A stretch of 60,063 nucleotides of DNA from Myxococcales bacterium FL481 (GCA_006508105.1 QKPP01000322.1:1-60063); one strand, 5' to 3'. Positions 1 through 10,400 are shown, numbered from the stretch's first letter. The notes: generated from the sequence alone by a model not told the origin. A program made the numbers and translations.

Positions 1-13
1 CGGCGGGCTGGTT

Positions 14-110
14 GGTGTCGGGGGCTGGTGTCGGGGGCTGGTGTCGGGGCTGGCGTCGGCGGACCGATGTCGAGGGCTGGTGTCGGCGGGCCGATGTCGA
101 GGGCGGATGT
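14..110. repeat. Two imperfect tandem repeats downstream of the S46 peptidase gene
   Basis: Bases 14-56 hold about three and a half copies of a 13-bp unit (GGTGTCGGGGGCT, third copy one G short). Bases 57-83 and 84-110 are two copies of a 27-bp unit that differ at a few positions. The array lies immediately 3' of the leftward S46 gene. An open frame crosses it but is glycine/valine low-complexity and looks spurious. No function can be read from the sequence. Confidence 0.75.
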
Positions 111-203
111 CGGGGAGCTGATTGACGTGTCGGGCGGAGTGGGGCGTCGCTGTGCCCGCGCCGGCAGGACGGACAGGGGCGCAAGAAACCGGTCGATCAC
201 TTG

Positions 204-2717
204 TCAGGTGGGAGGGCCTTTAGGGTCAGCTGGCGGGGCCTTGGCTTGGGTCGTCGGGGGGGTCTGGGCTTGCGTCTGGGCTTGCGTCTGGGCTTGCGTC
301 TGGGCGGTGGCCGGCGCCGGCGCTGAAGGACCGGACTCGGTTGGGGCGTCGGCTTGGGCGGTGTCTTCGGCCGGGGGCTTGGGCGGTGGCGGGGGGATGT
401 CGTCAATTGTGGGCGGCACGCCGATCTCGGTGAGCAGGTGGTTGGCTCCGTGCACGGCGTCGGCCAGCCACAACACATAGCGGATGTCCACGACGATCGA
501 ACGGGTCAGGTCCGGCAGGAACAGCCAATCGCTGGCCATGGACTCGTAGTTCCCGTCGAAGACCAGCCCCACGAGCTCGCCGTTGCGGTCAAGCACGGGA
601 CTGCCCGAGCTTCCACCCGTCGTGTCGAGATCGGCGAGGAAGTTCACCGGGACTTCGCCGCGCTTCGGATGCAGATAGGGACCAAACTGCTCGGCCTCGA
701 CCGCGGCGAGGACATGATCGGGCGCGTCGAACGGGGCTTCGTCTTTGTGTTTGGCGACCATCTCTGACAGCACAGAAAACGGCTTGTGTTTCGGTTTATC
801 AACGCGTGGACGATAGCCGGTCACCTGGCCGAACGTGACGCGAAGGGTGCCGTTGGCGTCGGGCGCAAGCGGAGCTTCGTGGTGGGCTCGCAACGCGGCG
901 ACGTAGCGCGGTCCATGCACCGCCATCTCCGCCGCATGACCCCTGCGCCGCAGTTCTTGTTCGTCGAGGGCCGCTTTGGCCGTAGCGCCGAGGCGGATGA
1001 AGCCGTCGGTCGAACGCCGAAGCTCGTCCGCGGTCGCGTGGTCAAACTTCTCGAGCACCCACTGTGGGTCTTCCACCGGTGAATCAGCGTACAGGGCGTC
1101 GAGGGCCGGTGTCAGATTGGCCTTCGCCGCGGGGAGCGGGCCGAACACCGCGGTCACCAGTGGTGGTCGGTCCGCATCGGGGAGGTCCAAGGCTCGTTCG
1201 AGGGCCAGGCGGAACAGCGCCCGGTCTAGCTTGCGATCGTAGTGCTTCGCCTGGGCCTGCACGCGATGCTTGAGGCGGCCCCAGTTTCGTTGCTGGTACT
1301 TGCGCTTGCGCACGGCGTCGGGCTTGGGTCGTTCCGACGCCATGTCGTGCAAGAGCACCGCCCAGCCGAGCAACGTCGAGCCTTTCGCGAGCTCGTTGAG
1401 CATGGCGTCGCGTTCGCGTTCCTTGCGAATGGCGGCGTTGAGCTTGGTCACGCTCGTCCACACGCCACCGTGAGCCTTGCGCGTTTGTGGCCCGCGACTG
1501 ATCCAGGCCCGCAACTCGCGTTCGTTGTCTTTGCACTGGTCCTCCACCCCGCCCCGGCCGAGTCCGTCGACCATCCCCTTGTACTTGATCAGTGCGTTGT
1601 TGAGACGGCGCTTTTTCGCCTCGGCCTTGATCGCCAGTGACGGATCCGCCTTGACGGCGTCTTCGATCACCGCGAGCATTTGCTCGTATCGCTTGATCGT
1701 TCTGGGGTAGTACCACTTCGCCGCGTGGGTGACCTCGTCGACAGTGGTCAGACGAGACGTACGACCGGGATAGCCGGCGGCCATGACCAAGTCGCCTTTG
1801 GCCGCGCCCTTCGGGTTGATCTGGAGGTGGTGAGGTGGTCGGTAGGGGACGTTGTCGGGGGCAAAGTCCGCGGGCTCCCCGTCAGCGCCGACGTATGCTC
1901 GCAAGAAAGCATAGTCGCCGGTGTGTCTTGGCCAGCGCCAATTGTCGACGTCCCCCCCGTACACGCCGATGCCCGCTTCCGGCGCGTAGACGAGTCGAAT
2001 GTCGCGCAGCGCGATCTGCTCGAGGAGTGAGTACTGGGCGCCTTTGAAGTAGCTGGCAACTTTGCAGCGAAGCTGAGGCTGGCCCTCCTCGCAGCGACGG
2101 ACCAGTGCCGCTTGTCGTTCGTCGAGTTTGGCGTAGCGCGCTTGGAGATCCTCTATCTCGGCCAGCCCGTCGACGACCTCGGCGGTGACGTCAGTGGACT
2201 TGGTGGTGATGAAGACCCGTCCGGTCGGGCCGACGGACTTCTCCTCTGCCTCCGTGGCCGCGAGATAGCCGGTCTGCAATAGGTTGTTCTCCGCGGTGGA
2301 GTTGTACTGGAGCGCTCGTGTCACACAGTGGTGGTTCGTGATCAGCAAACCTCGCTCGGACACGAACGATGCCGAGCAGCCGCCGAGGCTGACCACGGCC
2401 CCCAACGGAGTTGCTCCAGGGTCGGTCAGCCGCTTAGCGTCGTACGCGAGTCCCAGGTTCTGAAGCGCCGCGGCGTGCTCCGTCATTTGCTCCGGCATCC
2501 ACATGCCGCCGGGGTTCTCGAACCGCGGGCGCGCGACCACGGTGGGATCTGGCTTGGGGGTTCGTTTCTTGCGAGCCTTCTCAGCGGCGATCCGACGGTC
2601 TTGCGCCGAGTCGTCCGCTGGACGACAGGCTGTGGTGAGCCCCGCGACCGCGCACGATGCGACGAGCGGGAAAATGACGGAGACGCGACGCGAGGACGGC
2701 ATTCCCATGCGTACCAA
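204..2717 (-). CDS. S46 family dipeptidyl-peptidase, lipoprotein
   Basis: An 837-residue serine peptidase of the S46 family (DPP7/DPP11 type), enzymes that remove dipeptides from the N-terminus of peptides outside the cytoplasm. The N-terminus has a basic start, a hydrophobic stretch and a lipobox ending at Cys31 (GLTTAC), so it should be lipid-anchored. The catalytic His motif TNHHC is at about residues 127-131, the family Asp segment reads GGDVDNWRWPRHTGDY, and the nucleophile motif GGSSGSPVL is near the C-terminus. The last ~45 residues are a Pro/Ala tail containing QTQA repeats that the family does not need. Internal Met residues 4 and 6 are alternative starts. It is divergent from the lipid kinase gene, with about 130 bp between them. 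Family assignment is firm; whether it is DPP7-like or DPP11-like is not decidable by eye. Confidence 0.93.
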   Translation of the reverse strand: MVRMGMPSSRRVSVIFPLVASCAVAGLTTACRPADDSAQDRRIAAEKARKKRTPKPDPTVVARPRFENPGGMWMPEQMTEHAAALQNLGLAYDAKRLTDPGATPLGAVVSLGGCSASFVSERGLLITNHHCVTRALQYNSTAENNLLQTGYLAATEAEEKSVGPTGRVFITTKSTDVTAEVVDGLAEIEDLQARYAKLDERQAALVRRCEEGQPQLRCKVASYFKGAQYSLLEQIALRDIRLVYAPEAGIGVYGGDVDNWRWPRHTGDYAFLRAYVGADGEPADFAPDNVPYRPPHHLQINPKGAAKGDLVMAAGYPGRTSRLTTVDEVTHAAKWYYPRTIKRYEQMLAVIEDAVKADPSLAIKAEAKKRRLNNALIKYKGMVDGLGRGGVEDQCKDNERELRAWISRGPQTRKAHGGVWTSVTKLNAAIRKERERDAMLNELAKGSTLLGWAVLLHDMASERPKPDAVRKRKYQQRNWGRLKHRVQAQAKHYDRKLDRALFRLALERALDLPDADRPPLVTAVFGPLPAAKANLTPALDALYADSPVEDPQWVLEKFDHATADELRRSTDGFIRLGATAKAALDEQELRRRGHAAEMAVHGPRYVAALRAHHEAPLAPDANGTLRVTFGQVTGYRPRVDKPKHKPFSVLSEMVAKHKDEAPFDAPDHVLAAVEAEQFGPYLHPKRGEVPVNFLADLDTTGGSSGSPVLDRNGELVGLVFDGNYESMASDWLFLPDLTRSIVVDIRYVLWLADAVHGANHLLTEIGVPPTIDDIPPPPPKPPAEDTAQADAPTESGPSAPAPATAQTQAQTQAQTQAQTPPTTQAKAPPADPKGPPT
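263..305. repeat. 12-bp tandem repeat coding for the S46 C-terminal tail
   Basis: Three exact copies of TCTGGGCTTGCG (263-274, 275-286, 287-298) plus seven further bases. Being a multiple of three it keeps the leftward frame and encodes the Gln-Thr-Gln-Ala repeat at the peptidase C-terminus. Copy number is likely to vary between strains by slippage (inference). Confidence 0.9.
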
Positions 2718-2847
2718 AAAGTGCCGGCCGGGGACACGTGTGACCCAGCCAGTCGACGCGGGGTCTGGTCAGGTCGGGACCCGAGTCCCGCCGGCGCAGA
2801 CCCCCGTTTTGCCGCGCCTGCATCACTGCTACGCTCGGTGGCGCCCC

Positions 2848-3888
2848 GTGTCATTGCCTCTGACCACGCTGCTCGTCGCGAACCCCACGGCGCGAACCGG
2901 GCAGGCCGAGAGAGCCATCGAGGAGGCGATGGAGGGCCTGGCCCGCGCAGGCTTGCAGCCGGAGTTTTGTCCGACGTTGCCCGAGGGCGCCACGGTGGAG
3001 GCACTCGCGATCCGCATCGAGCGCGAAGACATCGCGCGGGTGGTGTACCTGGGCGGTGACGGGACGTTCGCGGAGTCAGCGAAGGGCATCATCTTGGCCC
3101 GCGAACGCAGCGGTGTCGACGTCCCGCTGGGCATGCTGCCGATGGGAACGGCCAACGATCAGGGACGCTCGTTCGGCATCATGGCCGGACGGCGGGCGCT
3201 CGATGCCAACATCGAGATACTGGTCGAAGGAGTCGAGCAATACCTCGACGCAGGTCGGGTGTTTGCGGTGGGCAGCGATGGCGAGCTTTTGCACGAAGAC
3301 CTGTGGTTCGACAGTTGCGGCTTCGGCCTATCGGCATTGATCTTGGCCGAGCGCAATCGCGATCGAGCTCGTGTGGGCCGCGTGCCCGTGCTCAATCGCT
3401 TGTACCGCGACAAGCTGGTCTACGCAGGGGCGGGGCTCAAGCGCTTCTTGGGGACGATGTTGCGGCGCTGGCGATTCAGCTGCGAAGTCAACGTGGACGG
3501 CCGGGTCTATCGCCATCAAGGGTGCACCGATGTCGTCGTCAAGGGCACCTTGCTCTATGGTGGCGACTGGATCTTCGCGCCGCAGGCCAAGCCCGACGAT
3601 GGATTGTTCGAAGTCGTGGTCCTCCACAGTCACGCCGACTGGGTGGCGGCGGCCATCGCTGCGCACAAACACAATCCGGTGACGGACGATGATCTCGCGG
3701 CCATGGGCGTTCGCGGCCGCGAAGTGCCGGCCGGCAAGGAGATCGAGGTCCGCATCTCACGAGATGACGACACCCCGTTGCCGGCCCAGATCGACGGCGA
3801 GGAATTCGTCTCTTGCGACCACTATCGCATCGAGAACCTGTTCCATCACTTGCGGATCATCGTGCCGCAGGACGCACGGTGGGTCTAG
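2848..3888 (+). CDS. Diacylglycerol kinase-family lipid kinase (YegS/DagK-like)
   Basis: A 346-residue member of the DAGK catalytic family. It begins with the typical first strand LLVANPTA and carries the nucleotide-binding motif GGDGTF at residues 69-74, then LGMLPMGTANDQGRSFG, the conserved loop that follows it. It would phosphorylate a lipid (diacylglycerol or a related lipid) with ATP at the inner face of the membrane. The open frame extends upstream into the S46 gene on the other strand; I chose the GTG at 2848 because similarity starts right after it and it leaves room for divergent promoters. The C-terminal ~150 residues match the second, beta-rich lobe of YegS-like kinases in general character. 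Its stop codon lies inside the next gene. Substrate unknown. Confidence 0.85.
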   Translation: MSLPLTTLLVANPTARTGQAERAIEEAMEGLARAGLQPEFCPTLPEGATVEALAIRIEREDIARVVYLGGDGTFAESAKGIILARERSGVDVPLGMLPMGTANDQGRSFGIMAGRRALDANIEILVEGVEQYLDAGRVFAVGSDGELLHEDLWFDSCGFGLSALILAERNRDRARVGRVPVLNRLYRDKLVYAGAGLKRFLGTMLRRWRFSCEVNVDGRVYRHQGCTDVVVKGTLLYGGDWIFAPQAKPDDGLFEVVVLHSHADWVAAAIAAHKHNPVTDDDLAAMGVRGREVPAGKEIEVRISRDDDTPLPAQIDGEEFVSCDHYRIENLFHHLRIIVPQDARWV

Positions 3889-4817
3889 GTTCACTCCGCG
3901 TCGCCGCGGGACTGCTCGGGGCATCGTGGTTGTGTGGTTGCCCGCTGGTGGAAACGCTGGTCCGCGGCGCGCCTCAAGAGGAAGCGCCGACGACGGTCCG
4001 CGCGGCGGATGCCCGCGACGTGGAACAGGAGCTGGCGCGCCATCGCAGCTGCTACGACAGCTTGGTCGGTCCGATCGACGACAGCTTCGCACGCTACGTC
4101 GACTTGGCTGGGGTGGCCGATAGGCCTCGTTCCGGTCGTCGCCTGGTCGTGTACGGGGTGACCAAAGGGGCGTTTCGCGTATGCGAAGGCGCGGCCGCGG
4201 AGATTCGTAGCACGGCCGTCGCGGTGGCGGGCCTCGAGACCAGACTCGAGGGATTTGTCGCGCGGTCGGAGGGATACGCCAGCGTGGCACAACGACTGGC
4301 CGACGAACTGCACGGGCCGACCGCGACGCGGGACACTGTCGCCGCGATCCATGCTGATCTGCTCAAGGCCCACGCTCAGTGGAAGGAGTACGCGGAGAGC
4401 TACCGCGGGGCGATTGAACACGAACAGCGTCGAAATGACGAGCCGTACTTGGAGCTTTTGGAGCGGGAGGGCAAGCCGCTCGAATTACATGCTCGTGCGG
4501 CGATAGTGGGAGCGCGACGGTATGTTCATTGCCTTACGCGTAGCCCGGGTGGCGATTGTTCCGACGCCGGGCATGAATTCGTCGCGCGGGCGGACGCGTT
4601 TTTGGCCTATCGCGACGTGCACGTGGAAGCGAGTCGCCACGTGTTTTGGCTGCGGACGTTCGCTACGGATCTGGTCGAGTTGCGCCAGATCGTGACCCGT
4701 GGCGGAACTCGCCGGCCACCCGCACCGCAAGCGGTGTTGGCCGCGTACCAGGTGCTGTCACGCGACGCGGCGACGCTGGACTTCGATTTCGCCCCGACGG
4801 CGCTAGCGAACCAGTAG
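3879..4817 (+). CDS. Lipoprotein resembling DUF3829/YiiG proteins
   Basis: A 312-residue predicted lipoprotein. The GTG at 3879 overlaps the end of the lipid kinase gene by 10 bp and opens a short signal sequence with lipobox LCGC (Cys at about residue 21). A longer open frame starts at 3813 but that would place coding sequence ahead of the signal peptide. The mature part is helical and begins with a segment (RHRSCYDSLVGPIDDSFARY) that resembles the opening helix of DUF3829 proteins, which are bacterial lipoproteins of unknown function. Two further Cys residues could form a disulfide. The kinase and this gene are probably one transcript. DUF3829 membership is a pattern impression, not proven. 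Confidence 0.7.
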   Translation: MGLGSLRVAAGLLGASWLCGCPLVETLVRGAPQEEAPTTVRAADARDVEQELARHRSCYDSLVGPIDDSFARYVDLAGVADRPRSGRRLVVYGVTKGAFRVCEGAAAEIRSTAVAVAGLETRLEGFVARSEGYASVAQRLADELHGPTATRDTVAAIHADLLKAHAQWKEYAESYRGAIEHEQRRNDEPYLELLEREGKPLELHARAAIVGARRYVHCLTRSPGGDCSDAGHEFVARADAFLAYRDVHVEASRHVFWLRTFATDLVELRQIVTRGGTRRPPAPQAVLAAYQVLSRDAATLDFDFAPTALANQ

Positions 4818-4834
4818 TGGTCGATGTCTGTGGG

Positions 4835-5332
4835 CTAGCCCGCGACGGTCGCCGCGTCCGGGCGCTGCCGCGACAACGCCACCACCGTCGCCACCGCGTC
4901 GGTGAGCTCTTGCCGTGTGATCGGTTTTTCTAGCACCCGATGCCGCAGCCGCGCGCGGAAGCTCAATATCTCGTCGGTGAAGATGTTGCCGGTGATGAAC
5001 AGAAATCGTTCGAGGTACTCGGGGTCGGTCTCGCGAAGTCGGCGGTCGATTTCGATGGCGCCGCAGACCGGCATCGTGACATCGCACAGCACCGCGTGAA
5101 ATCGCGGTGTGGATCGCATCAACTCCAGGGCTTCGAGTCCGTCGCGGGCGGTTGACACGTCGAAGCTCAGCGCGAGCATGCGAGCGAAACAGTCGAGCAC
5201 GAGGGGCTCATCGTCGACAACCAGCACGCGTGCGCTCGCACCCGGCTTGTGGGCGCTCCGTACGATTCGCAGGCAACGAGAGCTGATGTCTCGCCCTGAG
5301 CCCCCTCCGCCGCGTCGGTCTCGTACACCCAC
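4835..5332 (-). CDS. Single-domain response regulator
   Basis: A CheY-like receiver domain. The acidic pocket appears in RVLVVDDEP, the phospho-acceptor Asp in VLCDVTMP, the switch Thr in FITGN and the conserved Lys in VLEKPI. Nothing follows the receiver except a short tail, so output must go through a partner protein. The open frame runs much further upstream, but that extension is arginine-rich and looks non-coding; the GTG at 5332 is the nearest conventional start, with a CTG nearer the domain also possible, so the first ~35 residues are uncertain. No histidine kinase is in the window. It is convergent with the DUF3829-like gene 17 bp away and divergent from the CBS gene. Confidence 0.8.
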   Translation of the reverse strand: MGVRDRRGGGGSGRDISSRCLRIVRSAHKPGASARVLVVDDEPLVLDCFARMLALSFDVSTARDGLEALELMRSTPRFHAVLCDVTMPVCGAIEIDRRLRETDPEYLERFLFITGNIFTDEILSFRARLRHRVLEKPITRQELTDAVATVVALSRQRPDAATVAG

Positions 5333-5668
5333 CGATGAATCCTGGCGGGGTTTGCCCAGGTGTCGCAAGGGGACGGAACGCCCCTTTTCGGACGGGTCGG
5401 CGCGTGAGCGCCCGCGAAGCGCAGCCGGATTCGTGGTACGCGGGCTCGCAGAACCCAATCGTGGTGTTCGCGGGCCGACGTCGCGTCGACGGCGACACCC
5501 GGTCGGGGGGCATGGGGTGCCGCCGAGCGAGCCCGCCATTTTGTCACCGTACCGCTGCTTGCGCGGTTCTTGTCGTCGATCGGGGCCGCCGGCCCGGGGT
5601 GCCGTCGCTCCGTCGCCGGTCGACGGCGCGCTCAAGATCCGGCGGCGTCTGCCGATAACGGGACAAGG
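5333..5668. other. Intergenic region between response regulator and CBS gene
   Basis: About 340 bp separating two divergent genes. It should contain both promoters, but I see no convincing -35/-10 pair, no repeat and no plausible small gene. Long open frames on both strands here have shadow-like arginine-rich composition. Confidence 0.5.
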
Positions 5669-6142
5669 ATGAGCACGCTTGCGAACTACCTCGAAGAACT
5701 CGGCACACTGCATCAGCTCGACGCGTCGGCAAGCGTTCGTCAGGCAGTGTTGTTCATGTGCGAGCGGCGTGTCGGTGCGCTGGCGGTGACCGTGTTCGGC
5801 GAGATTGTCGGTGTCCTCACGGAGCGGGATGTGCTCAAACGCGGCGTCGCAGCGGGCGTGGATCTGGACGAAACGCCCGCCTACGAGGTGATGACGCCGA
5901 TGCTGGTCACGGCGGAGATCACCGACTCGGTCGACGAAGCCGTCGAGGAGATGCAGCGCGCCGGATCGCGGCACGTCGTCGTTCAACACCCACGCCATCG
6001 GGCCGACTTCGTCGGGTTCTTGTGCCGCGACGAGTTGTTGCTCGCGGAGCACCGGCGACGTTCGAGGCGGAGTGCTTCTGGGGTCCCGACGGCCGTCATC
6101 GACGACGGCACCGGTTCGGTGCCCATCGATCTGGCCGCGTGA
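5669..6142 (+). CDS. CBS-domain pair protein
   Basis: A 157-residue protein consisting of two CBS motifs, the Bateman module that binds adenine nucleotides or related ligands. Typical landmarks are VGVLTERDVLKR at the end of the first motif and a second motif beginning VMTPMLVTAEITDSVDEAVEEM. There is no attached catalytic domain, so it is a stand-alone sensor. The ATG at 5669 is preceded by GGACAAGG, a reasonable ribosome binding site, and similarity starts there; the frame upstream is not convincing. It is convergent with the DUF4956-type gene. Its target is not evident from the neighbours, though the divergent response regulator suggests a signalling locus. Confidence 0.85.
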   Translation: MSTLANYLEELGTLHQLDASASVRQAVLFMCERRVGALAVTVFGEIVGVLTERDVLKRGVAAGVDLDETPAYEVMTPMLVTAEITDSVDEAVEEMQRAGSRHVVVQHPRHRADFVGFLCRDELLLAEHRRRSRRSASGVPTAVIDDGTGSVPIDLAA

Positions 6143-6203
6143 CCCCGCGAGGACGTGGAGACCGTCGGCTGGGATCTCGACGCGTGGCCTTCCGGATCGA
6201 GGA

Positions 6204-6914
6204 CTAGCTCAAGTGCCAATCGGTTGTGCCGCGAAGCTCGCTCGGTAGCTTGTCGGCGCGCGCGATGAGTGCCTGGCGATCGACGCGGGCGGGAACGGTG
6301 AACACCAGGGAAATGGCCGGCCGCTTGGGGTTGGGGCTCTTGCGTTCACCGATGATCCGACAGCCCGCGTCGGAGATGAGTGCGCGGTAGGCCGTTGAGC
6401 TCGCATCGACGCTGGCCGGCTGCACCTGCATGACGTCGAGCCCGCCCACCACCTGGCGCTCGAGGAACATGATCAGCAGCCAACCGCACGCAGTGGCCAG
6501 CGTGGCCACGAGAAAGCTCTGCACGCCGCAGCAGATCCCGACGATCGCCACCAGCATCACACGCCCGGTGTCTTTGGCGTCACCCATGTCGGTGCGAAAG
6601 CGCATGAGGCCGCCGATGCCGAACACGACCAGCGCCATCATCTCGTTGAGGCTGACCAGGTGGCCGACGAGCGCCCCGACCAGGCCGTACAAGACGAGTG
6701 TTTTGGGCTGCTCCGCCGCCGCTCGCGTGGTCGCCTTCGCACGGAGCGAAGGGTGGTAGGCGATGATCGCGACCAGGGCCAGCGCGAACCCGAGCACGAG
6801 CCCCATGTCGACGAGTAGCGCCGGGTCTGAGAACTCCGACGCCAGCCGCATCGCCGCGGAAGCGGGTCGGTCGGTCGGAGAGGCACGCGGGACGAGGGGC
6901 GGGGACGCGGACAT
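6204..6914 (-). CDS. DUF4956/MgtC-like integral membrane protein
   Basis: A 236-residue protein with four or so hydrophobic segments in its first 150 residues and a soluble C-terminal domain of about 80 residues. The segment LMRFRTDMGDAKDTG followed by a Gly/Cys-rich helix resembles the core motif of DUF4956 proteins, which are related to the MgtC membrane family. The C-terminal part looks like a small alpha/beta regulatory domain of the kind attached to MgtC. Function in the family is not established. It is a single gene, divergent from the subtilisin gene with a ~490 bp gap. The first Met is used; a second at residue 22 is possible. Confidence 0.75.
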   Translation of the reverse strand: MSASPPLVPRASPTDRPASAAMRLASEFSDPALLVDMGLVLGFALALVAIIAYHPSLRAKATTRAAAEQPKTLVLYGLVGALVGHLVSLNEMMALVVFGIGGLMRFRTDMGDAKDTGRVMLVAIVGICCGVQSFLVATLATACGWLLIMFLERQVVGGLDVMQVQPASVDASSTAYRALISDAGCRIIGERKSPNPKRPAISLVFTVPARVDRQALIARADKLPSELRGTTDWHLS

Positions 6915-7405
6915 GCGAGACTACGAGCGTGGCACGACCAAGGGGGCGGGGAAACGTCCGAGGGCGGGCACCGCACGTCGCCACGGCGACGCCGTTGCTT
7001 CGCCCGCTCCACCCTGCCGGCGCGCGAACTCCACCAGTGGGGGGAACTAGATCCGATGCGGTGGCGGCAGGCGGAGAGCGACGGGGGCGTGTCGATGTCG
7101 GGAAGGTTTCGATCCTCTCGACCTTGCTCTAGATGGTCGGGGATCTGGCGGCGAGGCGTCGGTGCCGGCCTTCGCCGTTCGGTAGCCCCGTGATTCCGCC
7201 GAGGCCTCAGCGAACGGATCTTGTGGCTTGTTGTGGCCGCGGAACGTGGACCCTGGCGGGTAGGTGGAGCACGCGGATCTTGAGTCCAGCGCGCGACGAA
7301 TTCTCGGTTGTGGCGCACCACGGATCGTGGTTCTCATAGCTCGGGCGCTCGGCCGGTGGTCGCCAATGTTGGTGAAATGGTCGGCGCGTCAGAAGGACAC
7401 CAGGA
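6915..7405. other. Long divergent intergenic region upstream of the subtilisin gene
   Basis: About 490 bp between the starts of two divergent genes. It contains a 15-bp perfect palindrome, ACCACG-GAT-CGTGGT at 7317-7331, about 75 bp upstream of the peptidase start, which could be an operator. The last 120 bp are less GC-rich than the surroundings. I see no convincing -35/-10 pair and no credible small gene. Confidence 0.5.
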
Positions 7406-10400
7406 ATGGTCACGAAGCTGCAATCGCGTGCCGCCAGATCGAGGTGGTTCGTCGAGATGTTCATATGGGCTGCGTTCGTCGGGTCCACCGGCTGCACGCA
7501 GATCAATGTTGATGCTGTGGATTCCGACCGCGATCGGCCCGACACCGGGGCGCCCCAGTCCGATCCGGCAGCCACCGTCGACAAGAGCGCTTCTGTGGCG
7601 GTATCCGCCCAAGAGGCATCTGCTGCGACTCCGGTCTGGATCCAACTCCGTGATCGGGCAGATCTGCGTGCCGTGCCGCGCCGGGCCGATTGGTCGGCCC
7701 ACGGACGTGCGATTCATGCCTCGCTCGCTACCACCGCAGAGACCGCTCAGGCTTCGTTGCGAGCGTTCCTCGACGCTCGGGGCATTCGATACCGGGCGTA
7801 TTGGGCCGTCAATGCGGTCAAGGCCAACCTCGACGCCGCGACTCGGCGCGAGGTCGAGGCCCGCGACGATGTGCTGCGTGTGTTCGACGAGCGGCGGTAC
7901 GCGTTGCCGCCCACCACCCCGGGCCAGGTCGTCGGGGCGCGGGCGATCGAATGGAATGTGTCCAACGTTCGGGCTCCCGAGACGTGGGGGGACTTCGGCG
8001 TACGCGGTGAGGGCATCGTGGTCGCCACCATCGACAGCGGGGTGCAGTTCGACCATCCGGCCTTGCTACCGCAGTACCGCGGCCGAGCAGACGACGGGAC
8101 GGTGGACCACAACTACAGCTGGTACGACCCCAGCGGGGCTTGTGGAGCGACCCCTTGCGACACCGAGAGCCACGGTACGCACACGACCGGCACGATTGTG
8201 GGCGACGACGGCGGGGTCAACCAGATCGGGGTGGCGCCGGGGGCCCGATGGATATCAGCCTTGGGCTGCGCGTTTCCGGGGTGCGCGCTCGAAGACTTGG
8301 TCAGCGCGGGCCAGTGGATGCTGGCGCCCACGGATCTCGACGGCCAAAACCCTCGACCCGACCTGCGCCCGCACATCGTGAGCAACTCGTGGGGCTCGGT
8401 GCCGGCCGACGCGTTCTATCGCGAGATCGTGGAGGCCTGGGTCGCCGCTGGCATCTTCCCCGTGTTTGCTTCGGGCAACACGGGTCCGTCTTGTGGTTCC
8501 GCGACGTCGCCCGGAGACTACCCGGAGTCGTACGCGGTCGGGGCCTACGACGCAGAGCACTTCATCGCGGACTTCACGAGCTTTGGGCCCTCCCCGTTCG
8601 GGGTGGTCAAACCGAACATCGCGGCACCCGGCGTCAATGTGCGCAGTGCGGTGCCCTTTGGCCAGTACGCGAGCTTCAACGGCACGTCCATGGCCGCACC
8701 GCACGTCGCCGGGGCGGTGGCGCTGCTGTGGTCCGGTGCGCCGGCGGTGGCTGGTGACATCGCCGCTACGCGGGCCTTGCTCGACGGTTCGGCCATCGAT
8801 CGTCCGGATGATGCGGGGTGTGGCGGCGACGATGCGAACAACAACACCTGGGGCGAAGGGCAGCTCGACGTATACGCGTTGCTCAGCGCGGCGCCGATCG
8901 GTCCGTCTGGCGTTCTCAGCGGGGTGGTGACGGACACCGACGGTGAACCGATCGGTCGAGCCGAGATCGCCGTGTCGGGTGAGTTGAATCGCAGCGTGCG
9001 GACAGACTCGTCGGGCGAGTACGACGTGCGCTTGCCGGTCGGCAGCTATGCGACCCGGGCCGACGCGTTTGGGTATCTGCCGCAGACGGGACCGACGGTT
9101 GCGATCGCACCCGACGACACGACGGCGCTCGATTTCCTGCTCGATTCGGCCCCGACGTTCGCGTTGAGTGGCGTCGTACGGGACGCCTCTGGCATGGCCG
9201 TGGCGGGCGCTCGGGTCCGCGTCGCCGGGACGCCCTTCGATCCGCTGGTAACCGGCGATGACGGGAGGTTCCGCTTCGAGGCGGTGCCGCAAGGCGAGTA
9301 CTCGCTTCGGGTCGAGGCCGGCGGGTGCTGGACGGACACCGAAGAAAGCGTGGCGGTCGACCGCCACGTCGAGGTCGACGTGGTCATGGAACACAAGATG
9401 GACGCGTATGGTTACATCTGCCGTGAAGTCACGGCGGAGTATCAGCGTGGCGACACCCGATTGCCGCTGACCGGCGACGATGAGCAGGTCGAGGTCGCGT
9501 TGCCGTTTGCCGTGCCGTTCTACGGCGTGTCCTACGAGACCATCACGGTGACCGCGAACGGCTACGCGACGTTCGACGGCGGTGGATTTGTGCACTACAC
9601 TAATACGCCGATTCCGAGCGCGGCTGAGCCCAATGCAGCCATCTACCCGCTGTGGGACGACCTGATCCCCGGACTCGGTGGCGAAATCCACACCGGTGTC
9701 TTCGGAAGCGCGCCATCGCGGCGATTCGTGATCGAGTGGCGAGACGTGCCGTTTTTTTCGGACCAGGCCCAAACGGCGAGTTTTTCCCTCACGTTGCACG
9801 AAAACGGAGCGATCGACGTCCAGTACGCCGACACTGGTTCTGGCCCGCTGGCGCGGGGTGGTCGCGCCACCGTGGGGATCGAGGACCACACGGGGGCCGT
9901 CGCGTTGCAGTACAGCGTCGACCAGCCCGTGCTGCACGACGATCTCACCGTGCGCTATGAGATTCCGTATTCCGGGTTCGTCCAGGGCACGATTGTCGAC
10001 CACAACGACCGCCTGCCGATCGCGGGGGCTACCGTGCGCGCGACCTCGGCCGACCAGGGGGACCGCAGCACGACGACCAATGCGGCCGGCGAATACCGGT
10101 TGCAGTTGACGGCTGGCGCGTACCGCTTGGAGATCAGCCAAGAGCACTACGGCACGGTGACCAAGTGGGTGAGGGTCTTCGAGGACTACGTCTGGGTCGC
10201 GGACGCGGCGCTCACCACCGCCCGGGTCGAACCCATTCCCACGTCGTTTCAGCTCGTCCTCGGCGCCGATGAGACGCGCTCGCGCGATTTGGTGCTGCTC
10301 AACACGGGGACCGCGTCCACGCCGTTTCTGGTGCGCGAGGGAGGGGGCCAACCCCAGCGGCTGGCGGTGACCCGGCGGCTCGACCGGCGCGAGGGCGCGG

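Noticed and set aside
2503-2847. Upstream extension of the lipid kinase frame
   Set aside because: It overlaps the S46 gene on the other strand, would remove any promoter space, and similarity to kinases starts only at the GTG at 2848.
5333-6052. A long N-terminal extension of the response regulator
   Set aside because: The extension overlaps the CBS gene on the other strand and is arginine-rich with no fold; the receiver domain alone is supported.
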